This document shows, piece by piece, positions 36,114-47,660 of a stretch of 64,000 nt of DNA. The translations under genes were made by a program, and so were the position numbers. Position 1 is the first letter of the stretch. Each line of letters opens with the position of its first letter. A model generated the notes under the pieces. It saw only the letters and a list, made by a program, of their open reading frames with translations, was not told the DNA's origin and made no database searches. Source of the DNA: Akebia trifoliata (Eukaryota > Streptophyta > Magnoliopsida > Ranunculales > Lardizabalaceae); the NCBI GenBank assembly GCA_017979445.1, contig CM030710.1:15982248-16046247 (forward strand), written 5' to 3'.

Positions 36114-36680
36114 CTAGTATCGTTTAGCCCAATACATATAGTTAAGCAAATTGAGAAACACAGAGCTAAGGAAGTACTCCGTGGAAGTTGAACACCACAA
36201 CAATGAGGTACACATGCTCCTCATTTTATCAGGAGCCTCAGAGTAGAAAAAGTCCAGCATTCCCCCACGTGTAAGCATGTTTGACACACCAAGTAAAAAG
36301 TATTGCCACCCCAACCAAAAGATAGATAGCGTAATGTGATTCTTTGCAGCCCCACGCCTCTTAACTTCCACTACTGCAGCAATGGCCATTGATCCAAATG
36401 CCAGAGCAAGTCCCAAGCCTATATGTCGGAGAGGTTCGAACATGTTACTCTTCCCCAAGGGCTTCTTGGCAAACACAGATGCCAAATGCTCATATAAGGG
36501 GATAGAGAGAAGCATAATTATGAGTGGAATAACCACCAGTGATGGAGTTGGTACTTCGAAATTATGAGAAAGCTTTCTGTTCATGGTCACTCCTTGATGC
36601 ACCATGAAGGTTTGTAGTTGGGCCAAACAGTAGTTCATCATTATTGTTTTGTGGTAGTTTAGAGGGACAAAGAAAACCAT
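36114..36680 (-). pseudogene. NRT1/PTR (NPF) transporter, C-terminal fragment
   Basis: The 188-codon reading frame matches the C-terminal third of plant NPF peptide/nitrate transporters: LQTFMVHQGVTMNRKL, FEVPTPSLVVIPLIIML, LRHIGLGLALAFGSMAIAA, SIFWLGWQYFLLGVSNMLT, and MLDFFYSEAPDKMRSMCTSL. The family has about 12 membrane segments; only the last few are here. Upstream of 36680 the frame is lost, the preceding transmembrane part is not recognisable, and I find no other NPF exon nearby. The segment ends at a stop at 36114. It is a truncated copy or captured fragment. The open frame over 188 codons suggests the truncation is fairly recent. Confidence 0.88.
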
Positions 36681-37006
36681 TCCTCAACTCACCTATCATA
36701 ATTGGCATCCAACCATATCTACCATGTATCTCTTTGTTTCTTAATTGATTGCTCGAGAAGTCCTTGAGGAGTTGTGTCATTATGCCATTACAGTAAGGTA
36801 ACATCTTCACCGCATTGTCTAAGAGGTTGATCTATGAAACATAAACAAACATTGATCATCAATGGAGAATTCTTACCCATAATTTGATTCTAAAATTCGA
36901 TGATGTTAGTTTGACTCGGATTATCAAAGTGATTCTCCCATAAGCAGAAAATGAAATTGGCTAAAATCAGAAGCAATGCAGGACCCATTCTAACTATTAA
37001 TGTTTA

Positions 37007-38758
37007 TGTAGACACCCCATTTTTGTACTCGCCTGATTAATCAACTCATCAACCCGATCGCAACGGTTCCCAATGATGGATGTTTATTCCAATGCATTAT
37101 TTTGTTACCCGATATATTTCAAAAATCCGGATGATGTATCTCGAACTGAAAAAGGCTTAGAAACCATGCTACGATAGGAAAATATGACCTCAGAAACAAA
37201 AAGATCATCATCTTACAGACCAAAAAGAAGCTTCACAATAAAAATCACTAAAAATGATCAAATTATCAAAATACCCCTAATATCAAAACAACCTTAGAGC
37301 CTACATTACGCTTAGGAAAACCCATTCAAACACATGAAACAACAAATCAAAACCAAATAAATCATTTCGTCAATTTTCACAAAATTCGACAAAATTACGA
37401 AAATGGCCCTCATAAAGTTCACGACCATTTCATACAAAAACTTCATAAATGAAAAAATCCAACATTTCCATTGAATTCCTTATGAAAAATTGATTCCAAA
37501 ACATCCTGGAACATTGAAAAATGACTTAAAACGTAAAAAATCCTCTCCGAGGGCAAAACGGTAATTTTACAATTTTAATAGTTAAAAATTTTAAAATTAA
37601 TAAATAAATCATTAAATAATGTATAGTGAAACATTAATAAAATTAATTTAAAAATTTTAATCAAAAAATTGATCAATCAGGCTTTCAGGCAAAATTGTTG
37701 ATGGTTGCCAGGATATTTATTCAAGGACCCCTCCATCTGGGGGGCCCAAAGAATTAAAGATATAATAAAAGGGGGTTCTCCAAAAATTAAAGTCAATCAA
37801 GTAAGACTAAAGTCAATCTTAAAGTCAATCAAGTAAGGCTAAAGTCAAGATATTAAAAGCCAACCAAGAAAGACTAAAGTCAAAGTATTAAAGTCAATCT
37901 CATAAGACTAAAGTCAAAACCCTAAATCAAAACCCTAAATCAAAACCCTAATTTAAACTAATCAAGTCAATCTCATAAGACTACAGTCAAAACCCTAAAT
38001 CAAAATCCTAATCTAAACTAATCAAATCAATCTCATAAGACTAAAGTCAAAATCCTAAATTAAAACCCAAAAGACTAAGTCAATCTCATAAGACCAAAGT
38101 CAAAACCCTAATTAAAACCCTAAAAGAAATCCTAATCAAATCATAATTCTTCTAAAAAAGTTTATAAATAGGAGCCTCCACACCCTATTTTCGTATCGAA
38201 GAAAAAATAAGTCAAAAAGCCTCCACAACCTTCCCAAAATCCTAATTTTGAAGTCCCAACTCCTTACCTAACACCCATACTTCAATTTTAGCTTGAAAAA
38301 CACCTAGAAACCCTTTAAAAACACCCTAAAATTCATAACAAATTCGAAGAATTCAGATCCAAGAAAGAGATACCTTGCCTCGGAGATCAGAAATCAGATC
38401 CGGAGACAGAACGAAGCAAGGAGTACGGTACAAGGAGCAGTTTCATCAGATCTGAGGGAATAGAACCTTTGCGTATCGAAAGTAAAATTTCTATTATTTT
38501 TTTTATCTAGGTTTTATCATTAGCAATGTAGTCTTATTTGAGATAAGTAGAGACCGGCATTGGCCGGGTAAGGTTGGTGCCTAAAACCTTCCAACCCCGT
38601 AATGTGATCCCCGGATTCAGCTTTTCTGTAGTAGATTAGTTTTTTTTATTCGTTTAGAGTCAGTATTTGGTTCCTAGACCGTAATAACTAGGTGGCGACT
38701 CCCAAACCTTAAGGGTCAAAAGCGGATCCGTGCACCCCGCAAATTGAGGGCGCTTTCA
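37007..38758 (+). mobile_element. Solo gypsy LTR
   Basis: It starts TGTAGACACC and ends GCGCTTTCA, with flanking pentamers GTTTA (37002-37006) and GTTTC (38759-38763), a one-mismatch target duplication. No internal region is present. It carries the same AGTCAA-rich block (about 37790-38110) and TATA region (TTTATAAATAGG, about 38160) as the other gypsy LTRs. It separates the NPF fragment from the CFA synthase fragment. Confidence 0.9.
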
Positions 38759-38796
38759 GTTTCAAATGAAAAGAATTTGCATAAATTCTTACCACT

Positions 38797-39097
38797 TCAT
38801 AAATTCAGGGCTGGTTTGCATTGTCCGAGAGGACATGTTTTAAAACCAGCTGCACAATAGGCAAAATAATATTCCCATGTCCTGATGAACTTCTCATCGA
38901 ATCCCAATGCAAGTATTTTACTAGAATCCAAGAAGTAACACAATATCAGAATCTAACGATAAACAGAGATTTTTATGAGTGAATAAATAGGGCTACTGCA
39001 TTTAGCAAAAACTTTCGTTATGGAATACAAACCTACCAAGAGCCCACCGGTCAACTGCACTAGTATGGCTAACAAAAACTGTCTCATGTCATATTCC
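38797..39097 (-). pseudogene. Cyclopropane-fatty-acid synthase fragments, two decayed exons
   Basis: Plant CFA synthases methylenate membrane-lipid acyl chains using S-adenosylmethionine. On the minus strand, 38925-38797 encodes KILALGFDEKFIRTWEYYFA followed by YCAAGFKT, which matches the conserved C-terminal end of the methyltransferase domain. It then diverges and stops at 38797. A weaker match at 39097-39022 (EYDMRQF...GGLLVGLYS) aligns with the EYMGQFF...DGLLV block that lies upstream in the family. The methyltransferase SAM-binding motifs are not present. No intact gene can be assembled here. The first block is a strong match, the second moderate. Confidence 0.72.
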
Positions 39098-41128
39098 TCT
39101 GTTTACTTTTGATATGAGAAACAAGAAAACATACACACTAATGCAAAAGAAAAATCCTTCAGGATGATTGCCACAGATATCTGATAGGTAGCACCAACAT
39201 TCTTGGAACCAAAACGCCCAAGTTATTATTCTATAATTTTTTTGCCATTTCATGAACAGGACAGAGATGATTTGCATTGAGTAGTTGTAATGATGATGAT
39301 ATATAAAGATGGGAAACTCTGCAATTATTATAGTGTAGCCCCGGGGACATTACCCATTGTTTGTTTATACTAATTCATTTTTCCAACAATATTCCTAACT
39401 AGCAATTAATAACAGAAGTGGGAAGGAAGAGCAAGAACTACCTTTGTTTGACTGGACAACCATAGTAACCGCCACGGACAACTTCTCTTACTCAAATAAG
39501 TGGCATAAGGAACAGAGGATTTTGTCATCCAAATCACCATCACAACCTTCTCGGACATGTAAGTATGTTGAACTTAAAGTGCCTGTTTGGATTGCCATTT
39601 CTGCACCAGGAAGAATAGTTTGAAAGCTCTTATGAAAAATTATATCTTCTTTCAAACAAAAAATGGGTGTGATTGAAACAAGCACTGTTTGGTTGAAATA
39701 TCACCATTCTGTCATTTAATGACCAAGGTTATGGATTGAAATTGTTTCAGGCATGGATACTATGGGAAGAAAAGGATACTAGTAAAGGCAAACAAATGTA
39801 AGTAGGCCTTAGAATTTCACGGGGAGAGAACCATGGGAAAAGTGCCTCTATATGAGAGACGTAACTTTCAACCAAGGTGTCCGACAGGCACGTGGCCTAG
39901 TGACAACAGTGTACTCATCTACATCCTATTCTAGGACTTTACACATCAGAATTTCATTGGATCGCATATTGGCATGACTAAATTTAATGTATTAGACACG
40001 GATAAATCTATGCCTTTGTTAGACAGTTCATAATCAAGACTACGATTTAAAAGGCCAAAGTATCTAAATACTCCATAGTCTGTTAAGCAATCTAATGCAA
40101 GCTCTACTTTTGGATGTAAGGTATCAGAATAATCTACAGTTAGAAATAAGGTGGAACATAAGGGCAGTATGCGGCCAATGGAATAGCTACACATGGCACA
40201 TATGCAGCAGGTGGCAATAAAGATCATACAACTAGTTATTCCTGTAACCATTTTATGGATCATGTATTGGGTGAGTCTATTCTACACTTAAGGGATCTCC
40301 TATGTGCACCTTCAAATGGTCGGTCTTTTTGATGAGAGACCTCCAATGATGAGTCTCACAGCCACAAGTGCACCTATTTATGGCGATGTTGTTGGTAGAC
40401 TGCGATCAACAATCCACTAGACATATACCAAGCTACATGAAACAAATGTTGTGCTAAGGAAGCACTTTACGTTACTGTTTTCTAGGTGAATATTTTATAC
40501 AATCAGAGACCATTAGACGATACCTAGTTATGTCCATCCCATGAGAATTGAATTAATCTTAACATAGTAAAACCATTATATAAACAGGGTTAGCCACGTG
40601 AATTATCTATGATTTCTCAGTCTAGAGAACTTTGAGACCTTGCAGTAATATCAACATTCTATTCTTAAATATGTACGTAACAAAACTTCGAGATATAATA
40701 CTTTGATGAGAGATATTGAATACCACTATGGATGATACTTATATCTGTTTCGATGACATGAAGACCATACATATTATGAAAAATTATGAGTAACAGAGCA
40801 AATTATAGGCCTCATATTGAACAAATAGAAGTCATGTACAAATTTCATTACTAATATGAAATATCCCTTTGTAGTGGTGTAATTCTCATTTATTAGAGTT
40901 TCCATGATTTTTAAGTTTTATGATATAAATCAAGATTAAATCCTATGGTTTAAATCAACCAATATACTTCATTGTTTGGTGTTGCCACCAAGTAATTTTG
41001 TTTTTAGGGAGATCAGTAACTCAAGATGCAAAAGAACTTTTACATTGAGACTCATCAAACTACCCTTGCAACTTAGATGGTTAGGCATTTTGATTACTTG
41101 TTCTAACCAAAACGCATTATATAGATAC
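39098..41128. other. Stretch without recognisable gene
   Basis: AT-rich, with several minus-strand frames of 60-105 codons (for example 40263-39946) that match nothing I recognise. It may contain introns or unrecognisable pieces of the flanking gene fragments. Confidence 0.45.
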
Positions 41129-41279
41129 CTCTTCAGACGTGACATGTAAAGCGAATCCATTGAGAAGATGGGTGTAGCTGTAAAGTTTGGTGTAGGAGCC
41201 TGTTTGGAGGAGAGACTCTAGGAACTTGTCATGCACATTAATTATGCTTTCCTTGTACACCATAGCATTTTCATCACTC
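41129..41279 (-). pseudogene. Subtilase (SBT2-like) prodomain exon fragment
   Basis: The minus-strand exon encodes MVYKESIINVHDKFLESLLQ and then TGSYTKLYSYTHLLNGFALH. This is the inhibitor I9-type propeptide of plant subtilisin-like serine proteases, closest by eye to the SBT2 group. An acceptor AG (41281-41280) precedes it and a donor GT (41128-41127) follows it, so the exon borders look intact. No catalytic domain motifs were recognised downstream on the same strand. A propeptide alone would fold or inhibit but not cleave. It is an isolated exon, probably a captured or truncated gene piece. Confidence 0.8.
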
Positions 41280-41733
41280 CTACAAAGTAACCATTTGTTT
41301 AACACAATTACCAAACCAAACAAAGTAAAGCAAAACTAAGAAAAACGACATTAGCTCATAATTATCAAACCAAACAAAGTAAAACAAATCTAAGAACAAC
41401 TACATTACCATCACTAGTAAACTATTGTACAGTACACCTTCCAAAGTCTCCTATTTGGTGCAACTTTGCTTTCAACCAAAGTGCTTCTATGAAATCATTT
41501 CTCTTGATGATATTTTTAGGAAGTGCTTGAGGCCTAGAAGAATTTCTAGAAGCACTGTAGTGTTTTTGGTGAAATCAACTAAAAAGTAGTTTTTGGATGT
41601 GTATGAGTATAGATAAGTAAAGAGAGAATCCTAGTAACAGTCTAGGGGCTTTTCTTCACTAAGTAAAAGATGGATACATTTTCATCAAAAAAGGTAGTAA
41701 TTTTCATTTGGTTTCTAGCTTATGAAGAGATTT

Positions 41734-44700
41734 AGGGTCTGTTCTTTACAGAAGCCAGCTTCAGCTCCAAAAGCTGGCTTCTGAAATAAGTAGAAGCCTA
41801 GAGCCTGAAAAGCCACATTCAACAGAAGCTTGTTTGTTACAGAAGCACAGAAGCCAGAAAAGTTTGTTCGTTTGACAGCTTTTTATTACTGGATTCTGGT
41901 AAAATGACCAGAATACCCTTAATGTTGATAATGCACCTAGAATGCACAAAAAATGATCAGAATACCTTAATAAATATATAATTACACTATATATATAATA
42001 AATTTATATTAAAAAAATTAAAAAATAATTATTTTCAATTTAAATAAATTTATAAATTTTATAATTCTATCGAAATTTTGACAACATCTCCTCTTAAAAA
42101 TAGACATATGAAATTTTTCTGATAAAAAAAAAATACCTGCATAATATACAATCTAACATCCATGCAACATCTCATACACATTAACATTCAAAAAAACACA
42201 TGCCAAGTATACAAGTTCTTTCCAATGGGTGTTAATGACCGATGTCTATTTTAAATGCATTCCTCAATGATTCTTGCATTGCAATTATTTTGGTTCCACT
42301 ACTCTATGATTTAAATACAATGGAATTCTTCATTAAGTATTATATAATACACACGTACATGAATTCATATATATCAAACTAAGATGTAGAAGGATTGTGA
42401 GAGGTTGACAACTAGTGTAAAAAAAATTATGTCATTAAAACTTAAAAGGTAGCCAAATAAAATCATATATATACTCTGTCACAGTAAGACAACAAAACGT
42501 AGCTTATGGAAGCTGAAAAATAATTTTGGCTAAAATGAAGAAGAATGCAACTTGATACGCGACCAAATGTCGAATTTTCGTGTCTAAAAGACCAACATAA
42601 AACATGAGGCCACACTTGCAACTACCAGTCCCAACAACCCCATAGATTGATATTTTAATGGATTTTGTGATGGGATAGCCAAGACAATTGCCTTGAAGAC
42701 GCTTGATGAGCAAGAGTAAAAGCACCTAGGCTAAACAATGAGTAGAATTGAGAAAAAAACTAGATCACATGTGACCTATTACTCTAATCTCTTCTACATA
42801 GTAGCATTTCTTTTTTATGATGTAGATCATATTGATGATGAAATTATCACGGGTAATTTATATATTACTCTCTAATCCCAATTGTTAAACTTAAATGAGA
42901 GAAATCACAGAGTTCACAGCTTTAAATTTTCTTAAGAAATTGGGAACCAGAATTTTCCAAATACACAAATTAGTTCTTAGAGGTTGATGGAAAGATATTG
43001 GTTACTAGTGTATTCTCTCCAGTATAGATTTCACTCCTAAGACCCTACCAATACTTGATAGTCAGCAAAGATTGGTATATTCACAAAAAATTCCACAAAG
43101 TTCAACAAACAATCCTAGGACAAAATTAGCTAACATCTGAAACCAAAATAATACGAACAATGTACAAGAAGAAGAAGAAGAAAAAATTGTTAGAGAACTC
43201 AAGGAACACTTCCAGGCTGTGAAGTATAAAGTAGAAGCAAAATGTACATTTAAGAAGGCCTGAACTAGCAGTCGATGAGCAAGACATTGGAAGAATGTAG
43301 GCACACCGCTGAACCAAGTTAAATCTATGTGTTTTTTTTTTCTTTCATTTTCATAATTTAGGCGATATATGGGTTCTTCTCTCCTCTGTCTGGAGAAAAT
43401 AGCTCCCCATTTAATAAAAAATGATAAAATTTATAAGCTGAAACAGAAGAATGTCTTTCTCTAAATTAAGCTAAAATTTGTACCTCATGAGAGCAGATCC
43501 AAATAAACAACTACTTGATTTACAGTAAAATCAGTAATAAAAGAGACAAACAAAAAATTGATACCTTGATTAGTTGTTAATGGCGGAGAGCAAGGGACGT
43601 GGCGAGCTGCGACAGTGGATCACTTGATCGAGAGGGAAGGGATCTCTGCGACAGAGGAAAAGATGGGAGAGGAGAGCTACGACAGTGGGTCGCTTGAGTG
43701 AGACACTTGGAGACGAAGATGAGAAACGTAAAACGTTTCTCGATTTTCTTAAAACGTAAGGGAAAGATGAGAGAGGGGATAAGGAACTCGACTGTAGATC
43801 GTTTGGGAAAGGAAATTGCAGGAGATGAAGATGAGAGAGGTGAGAAGGGTCGCGACAGTCGATCGTTCCGATTCCTCTTTCGATTTTAGGTTATATTTGG
43901 GTTGGAAATTCAGTTAAAGATGGGGGGTATTTAAGTAATTATACTAGAACCGTTTTTCGGTAACTGGCTTCGCGCAAGAGCCTTACGAAGAAGCGGGCTT
44001 GGGCCACCTCTAAAAAAAAGTCATTTTTTTGCTTTAATTAAAAGCTGTTGAAGCAAAAAAGCCCAAACGAACGTTGCTATTCCGACTTTTTGGACTTAAA
44101 AGTTAAAAAAGCTGAAAAAGCTGGCTTCAAAAGCCCAAACGAACGTTGCTATTCCGACTTTTTGGACTTAAAAGTTAAAAAAGCTGAAAAAGCTGGCTTC
44201 AAAAGCCCAAACGAACGTTGCTATTCCGACTTTTTGGACTTAAAAGTTAAAAAAGCTGAAAAAGCTGGCTTCAAAAGCCCAAACGAACGTTGCTATTCCG
44301 ACTTTTTGGACTTAAAAGTTAAAAAAGCTGAAAAAGCTGGCTTCAAAAGCCCAAACGAACGTTGCTATTCCGACTTTTTGGACTTAAAAGTTAAAAAAGC
44401 TGAAAAAGCTGGCTTCAAAAGCCCAAACGAACGTTGCTATTCCGACTTTTTGGACTTAAAAGTTAAAAAAGCTGAAAAAGCTGGCTTCAAAAGCCCAAAC
44501 GAACGTTGCTATTCCGACTTTTTGGACTTAAAAGTTAAAAAAGCTGAAAAAGCTGGCTTCAAAAGCCCAAACGAACGTTGCTATTCCGACTTTTTGGACT
44601 TAAAAGTTAAAAAAGCTGAAAAAGCTGGCTTCAAAAGCCCAAACGAACGTTGCTATTCCGACTTTTTGGACTTAAAAGTTAAAAAAGCTGAAAAAGCTGG

Positions 44701-45159
44701 CTTCAAAAGCCCAAACGAACGTTGCTATTCCGACTTTTTGGACTTAAAAGTTAAAAAAGCTGAAAAAGCTGGCTTCAAAAGCCCAAACGAACGTTGCTAT
44801 TCCGACTTTTTGGACTTAAAAGTTAAAAAAGCTGAAAAAGCTGGCTTCAAAAGCCCAAACGAACGTTGCTATTCCGACTTTTTGGACTTAAAAGTTAAAA
44901 AAGCTGAAAAAGCTGGCTTCAAAAGCCCAAACGAACGTTGCTATTCCGACTTTTTGGACTTAAAAGTTAAAAAAGCTGAAAAAGCTGGCTTCAAAAGCCC
45001 AAACGAACGTTGCTATTCCGACTTTTTGGACTTAAAAGTTAAAAAAGCTGAAAAAGCTGGCTTCAAAAGCCCAAACGAACGTTGCTATTCCGACTTTTTG
45101 GACTTAAAAGTTAAAAAAGCTGAAAAAGCTGGCTTCAAAAGCCCAAACGAACATGGCCT
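41734..45159. mobile_element. Non-autonomous TIR DNA transposon with amplified right end
   Basis: The left tip reads AGGGTCTGTTCTTTACAG followed by AAGCCAGCTT. The right tip, inverted, reads AGGCCATGTTCGTTTGGG, followed within about 10 bp by AAGCCAGCTT. These are imperfect terminal inverted repeats of the kind seen in plant hAT-like elements. A perfect 13-bp inverted repeat lies inside the left tip (41749-41761 with 41771-41783). The interior has no transposase motifs. I could not find a clean 8-bp target duplication (AGAGATTT on the left, TAGAAGTC on the right), so the superfamily is uncertain. Confidence 0.55.
44057..45152 (+). repeat. 72-bp tandem array, 15 identical copies plus a partial
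   Basis: Unit start AAAAGCCCAAACGAACGTTG recurs every 72 bp from 44057 to 45137. All fifteen complete units are identical as far as I can read. A sixteenth is cut after AAAAGCCCAAACGAAC, where it runs into the element's right tip. Because 72 is divisible by 3 and the chosen phase has no stop, it reads as a 24-residue peptide repeat, but nothing else supports translation. The unit is the terminal segment of the transposon itself. Confidence 0.97.
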
Positions 45160-47660
45160 TAGAAGTCAAGTACCCACCAAACATGTTTTTGACTTTAGAA
45201 AACGCTTTTAACAAAAGTTAAAAACCACTATCAACCTCTTGCTAAATTCTAAACTCTACTTATAAAGACAATGAGGACCAAACCTCAGACTGGCATGTTT
45301 GGCTTTGCCATCCCAAATCCAATTGAAACACACAATTCCCAAATCCGAACCCATCCCAGCAATGTTCCCCATATTGTCACCCACATTATCTGCAATAACC
45401 TGAAATATAATATAAAAAGCAAAATACTAAGGAATCGGAAAAATAAAGTTTAATTACAGACAACTGTAACATCAGATTCCAAAACCGCAATTATTGCAAG
45501 TAAGACTACCAACAAAAACCAGCGATTGAAGGGGGGAAAAGTCCTGTTCATTTGGGTACTTGAATGACTCATGATAAAGAGAACCTCCAGGAAATCCTGT
45601 CACATTCAGCACCTCTAGCAGAACCTCAGATTTTATTTTAAGGTATTGTGTATGTCAAATATATTTTCATTTCAACTATATTTATGATTATTTTAGTATA
45701 ACTCCTTCACATGATATGTGTATCCACATATATGGATGGATGAATTGCAACCCTTTTAAAACACATAATATCATGCAAAAACAACACGATAACTAAAGTC
45801 ACTGGATTGTGATAAATTCTACAGATTTTAGAGTTCTAATAGTATCAAGGACAATATAAAAACTAGGTATAAGTAACAAAGCTCGTCGTAAAAAGCCCAA
45901 TCCAAGGAATACAGTGAATTCAAAAGTCAAATTTGCCTACAAGAATTGGTTGATCAATAAGAAAGGAAGTCATAGCCCAAGCATGTCATGGACTCAATGC
46001 CTCTACTCATTAACAATCACATAGGGGCTGTGGCGTGTGCACAAGTTTATCAGATACGTACTGTCAACTCACTTGCTACCTATCGCACGTGCGACTTTCA
46101 TGACAAAGTATTCGATTTATTTGCTCATTCACTGTTACAAAATCTCTTAAAGTATCTTTACTATGGATTCTATACAGAATTGGATTGATAACAGCTTTCA
46201 TACACGTGGCAGATGACGTAAGCAAAATGATTATTTGCCACATGTCAAAAGAAAATGAAGATTCTGTCTAATACAAATGATTATAAAAAATGACACGTCA
46301 CCAAAAATATGGCACAAAACAAGATCTTAACAAGTTGGGAAACCTGAGGTGACAGACTAGAGACTACCTTTCTGCCTAATATTTATTCCCCCTACCCAAA
46401 AAAAAAAAAAAGTAATTTTCTAACCTTAAATGTTTGTCAAGTAATTTAGACTAACCGCTGAAAAGACTAACTAATTAACATCACAAGTAGACTCCCTTGA
46501 AAAAGTTTACCATAATAAAGTATACCAATATATTTTAAAGTATAAACTAATAATAATAAATATTTTTCTTAATTTTTATAAAAATGTGATACAAATCATA
46601 AATATTCATTCAAAGGAATGGTAAAATCTAACCAACAATCAAATATAAGAAAATTGTGGATGTAAGACTTTATTCTCTCAATACTTGACATTTCATCGAA
46701 TAAGAATATGAGGTTTTTCTTTGAGTTTTTATATTCGAAAATCTATAGAGATTTTGTGTGGATTTTCTTCTTTTTGATTTTCGATGTTGTTTGTTTGGGA
46801 ATGATGTTTTTCTTGTAGAGAAGAACTTGTAATTCTGAAGAGGTTGCTTTGGTTTTAATAGTATCAAGGACAATATAATCTGATTATCAGTGTTGTTGAT
46901 AATAATTGTTCTTCAACCAGATATGATCATGACAACATGAGTAAATTTAACAATTTCTACAGCAAATGTTGAGAAAAAATTAAACAAAAGCAATCGAAGT
47001 GTTTAAAAAAATCCTATAAACAAGAAAAAATTGATGAACGATGAATAAGGAGAAGAAATATGAGAGAATACTTATTGGAACTGAACCAATCAAATGGCTA
47101 TCTCAATTTGAGCTTTGAAAATAGTTGGCTGAGAAGAGAAGATCAAGGATTTGAGCTCAGTTCTTCGATTTGAGCTTCAGTTCTTGGAAGGCGCAGATGA
47201 CAACGAAATCGAGAGGATTTGATCTTCAATTCTTCGATTTGAGCTTAAGTCGAAGAAGACGACCAATAATTTTCTGAATCAATCAATCGAAATAGCTGAG
47301 AGAGAGAGATCCAAGACAGAGAGATGGGAGATCGAGAGAGACTTACAGAGAGCGGAGAGATCGAGAGATTGAGAGACTTACAGATCGAGAGAGTTACAGA
47401 GATCGAGACAAAGAGAGGGAGAGGAGAGACTTACAGATCGAAAATTTGTGGAGAAAAAACCGAATGAGAGAAGGAGAGTTCGTTAAGACAATGGGCCATT
47501 AAAACGAGGGAAAAAAATTCGGTGGGCTAAGCTTGTTGAATTTTTTTATGGGCCTGAACGTGGGCTGTGGATCGACAAAATATAAACTAAGGATTTGGAC
47601 CCGAATTTAGCGCTACATTAATGCCGAAAATTTACTGTTTTGACACAGTGTATGGTCCAT
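45160..47660. other. Non-coding stretch, no gene recognised
   Basis: AT-rich. A 23-bp direct repeat lies at 45838-45860 and 46856-46878. A GAGA-rich stretch lies at about 47285-47420. A minus-strand frame at about 45640-45480 (VLLEVLNVTGFPGGSLYHES) looks protein-like but I do not recognise it. Confidence 0.45.

Noticed and set aside
41726..45167. 8-bp target duplication proving a hAT superfamily element
   Set aside because: Flanks AGAGATTT and TAGAAGTC do not match, so the superfamily was left open.
44048..45211. 387-codon frame encoding a 24-residue repeat peptide
   Set aside because: It is a consequence of a 72-bp tandem array with a stop-free phase inside a non-autonomous transposon end. 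There is no ATG (the frame opens at TTG) and no known domain.
45480..45640. Possible minus-strand exon (EVLLEVLNVTGFPGGSLYHE)
   Set aside because: About 55 codons look protein-like, but I recognise no family and no neighbouring exon, so it was not called.
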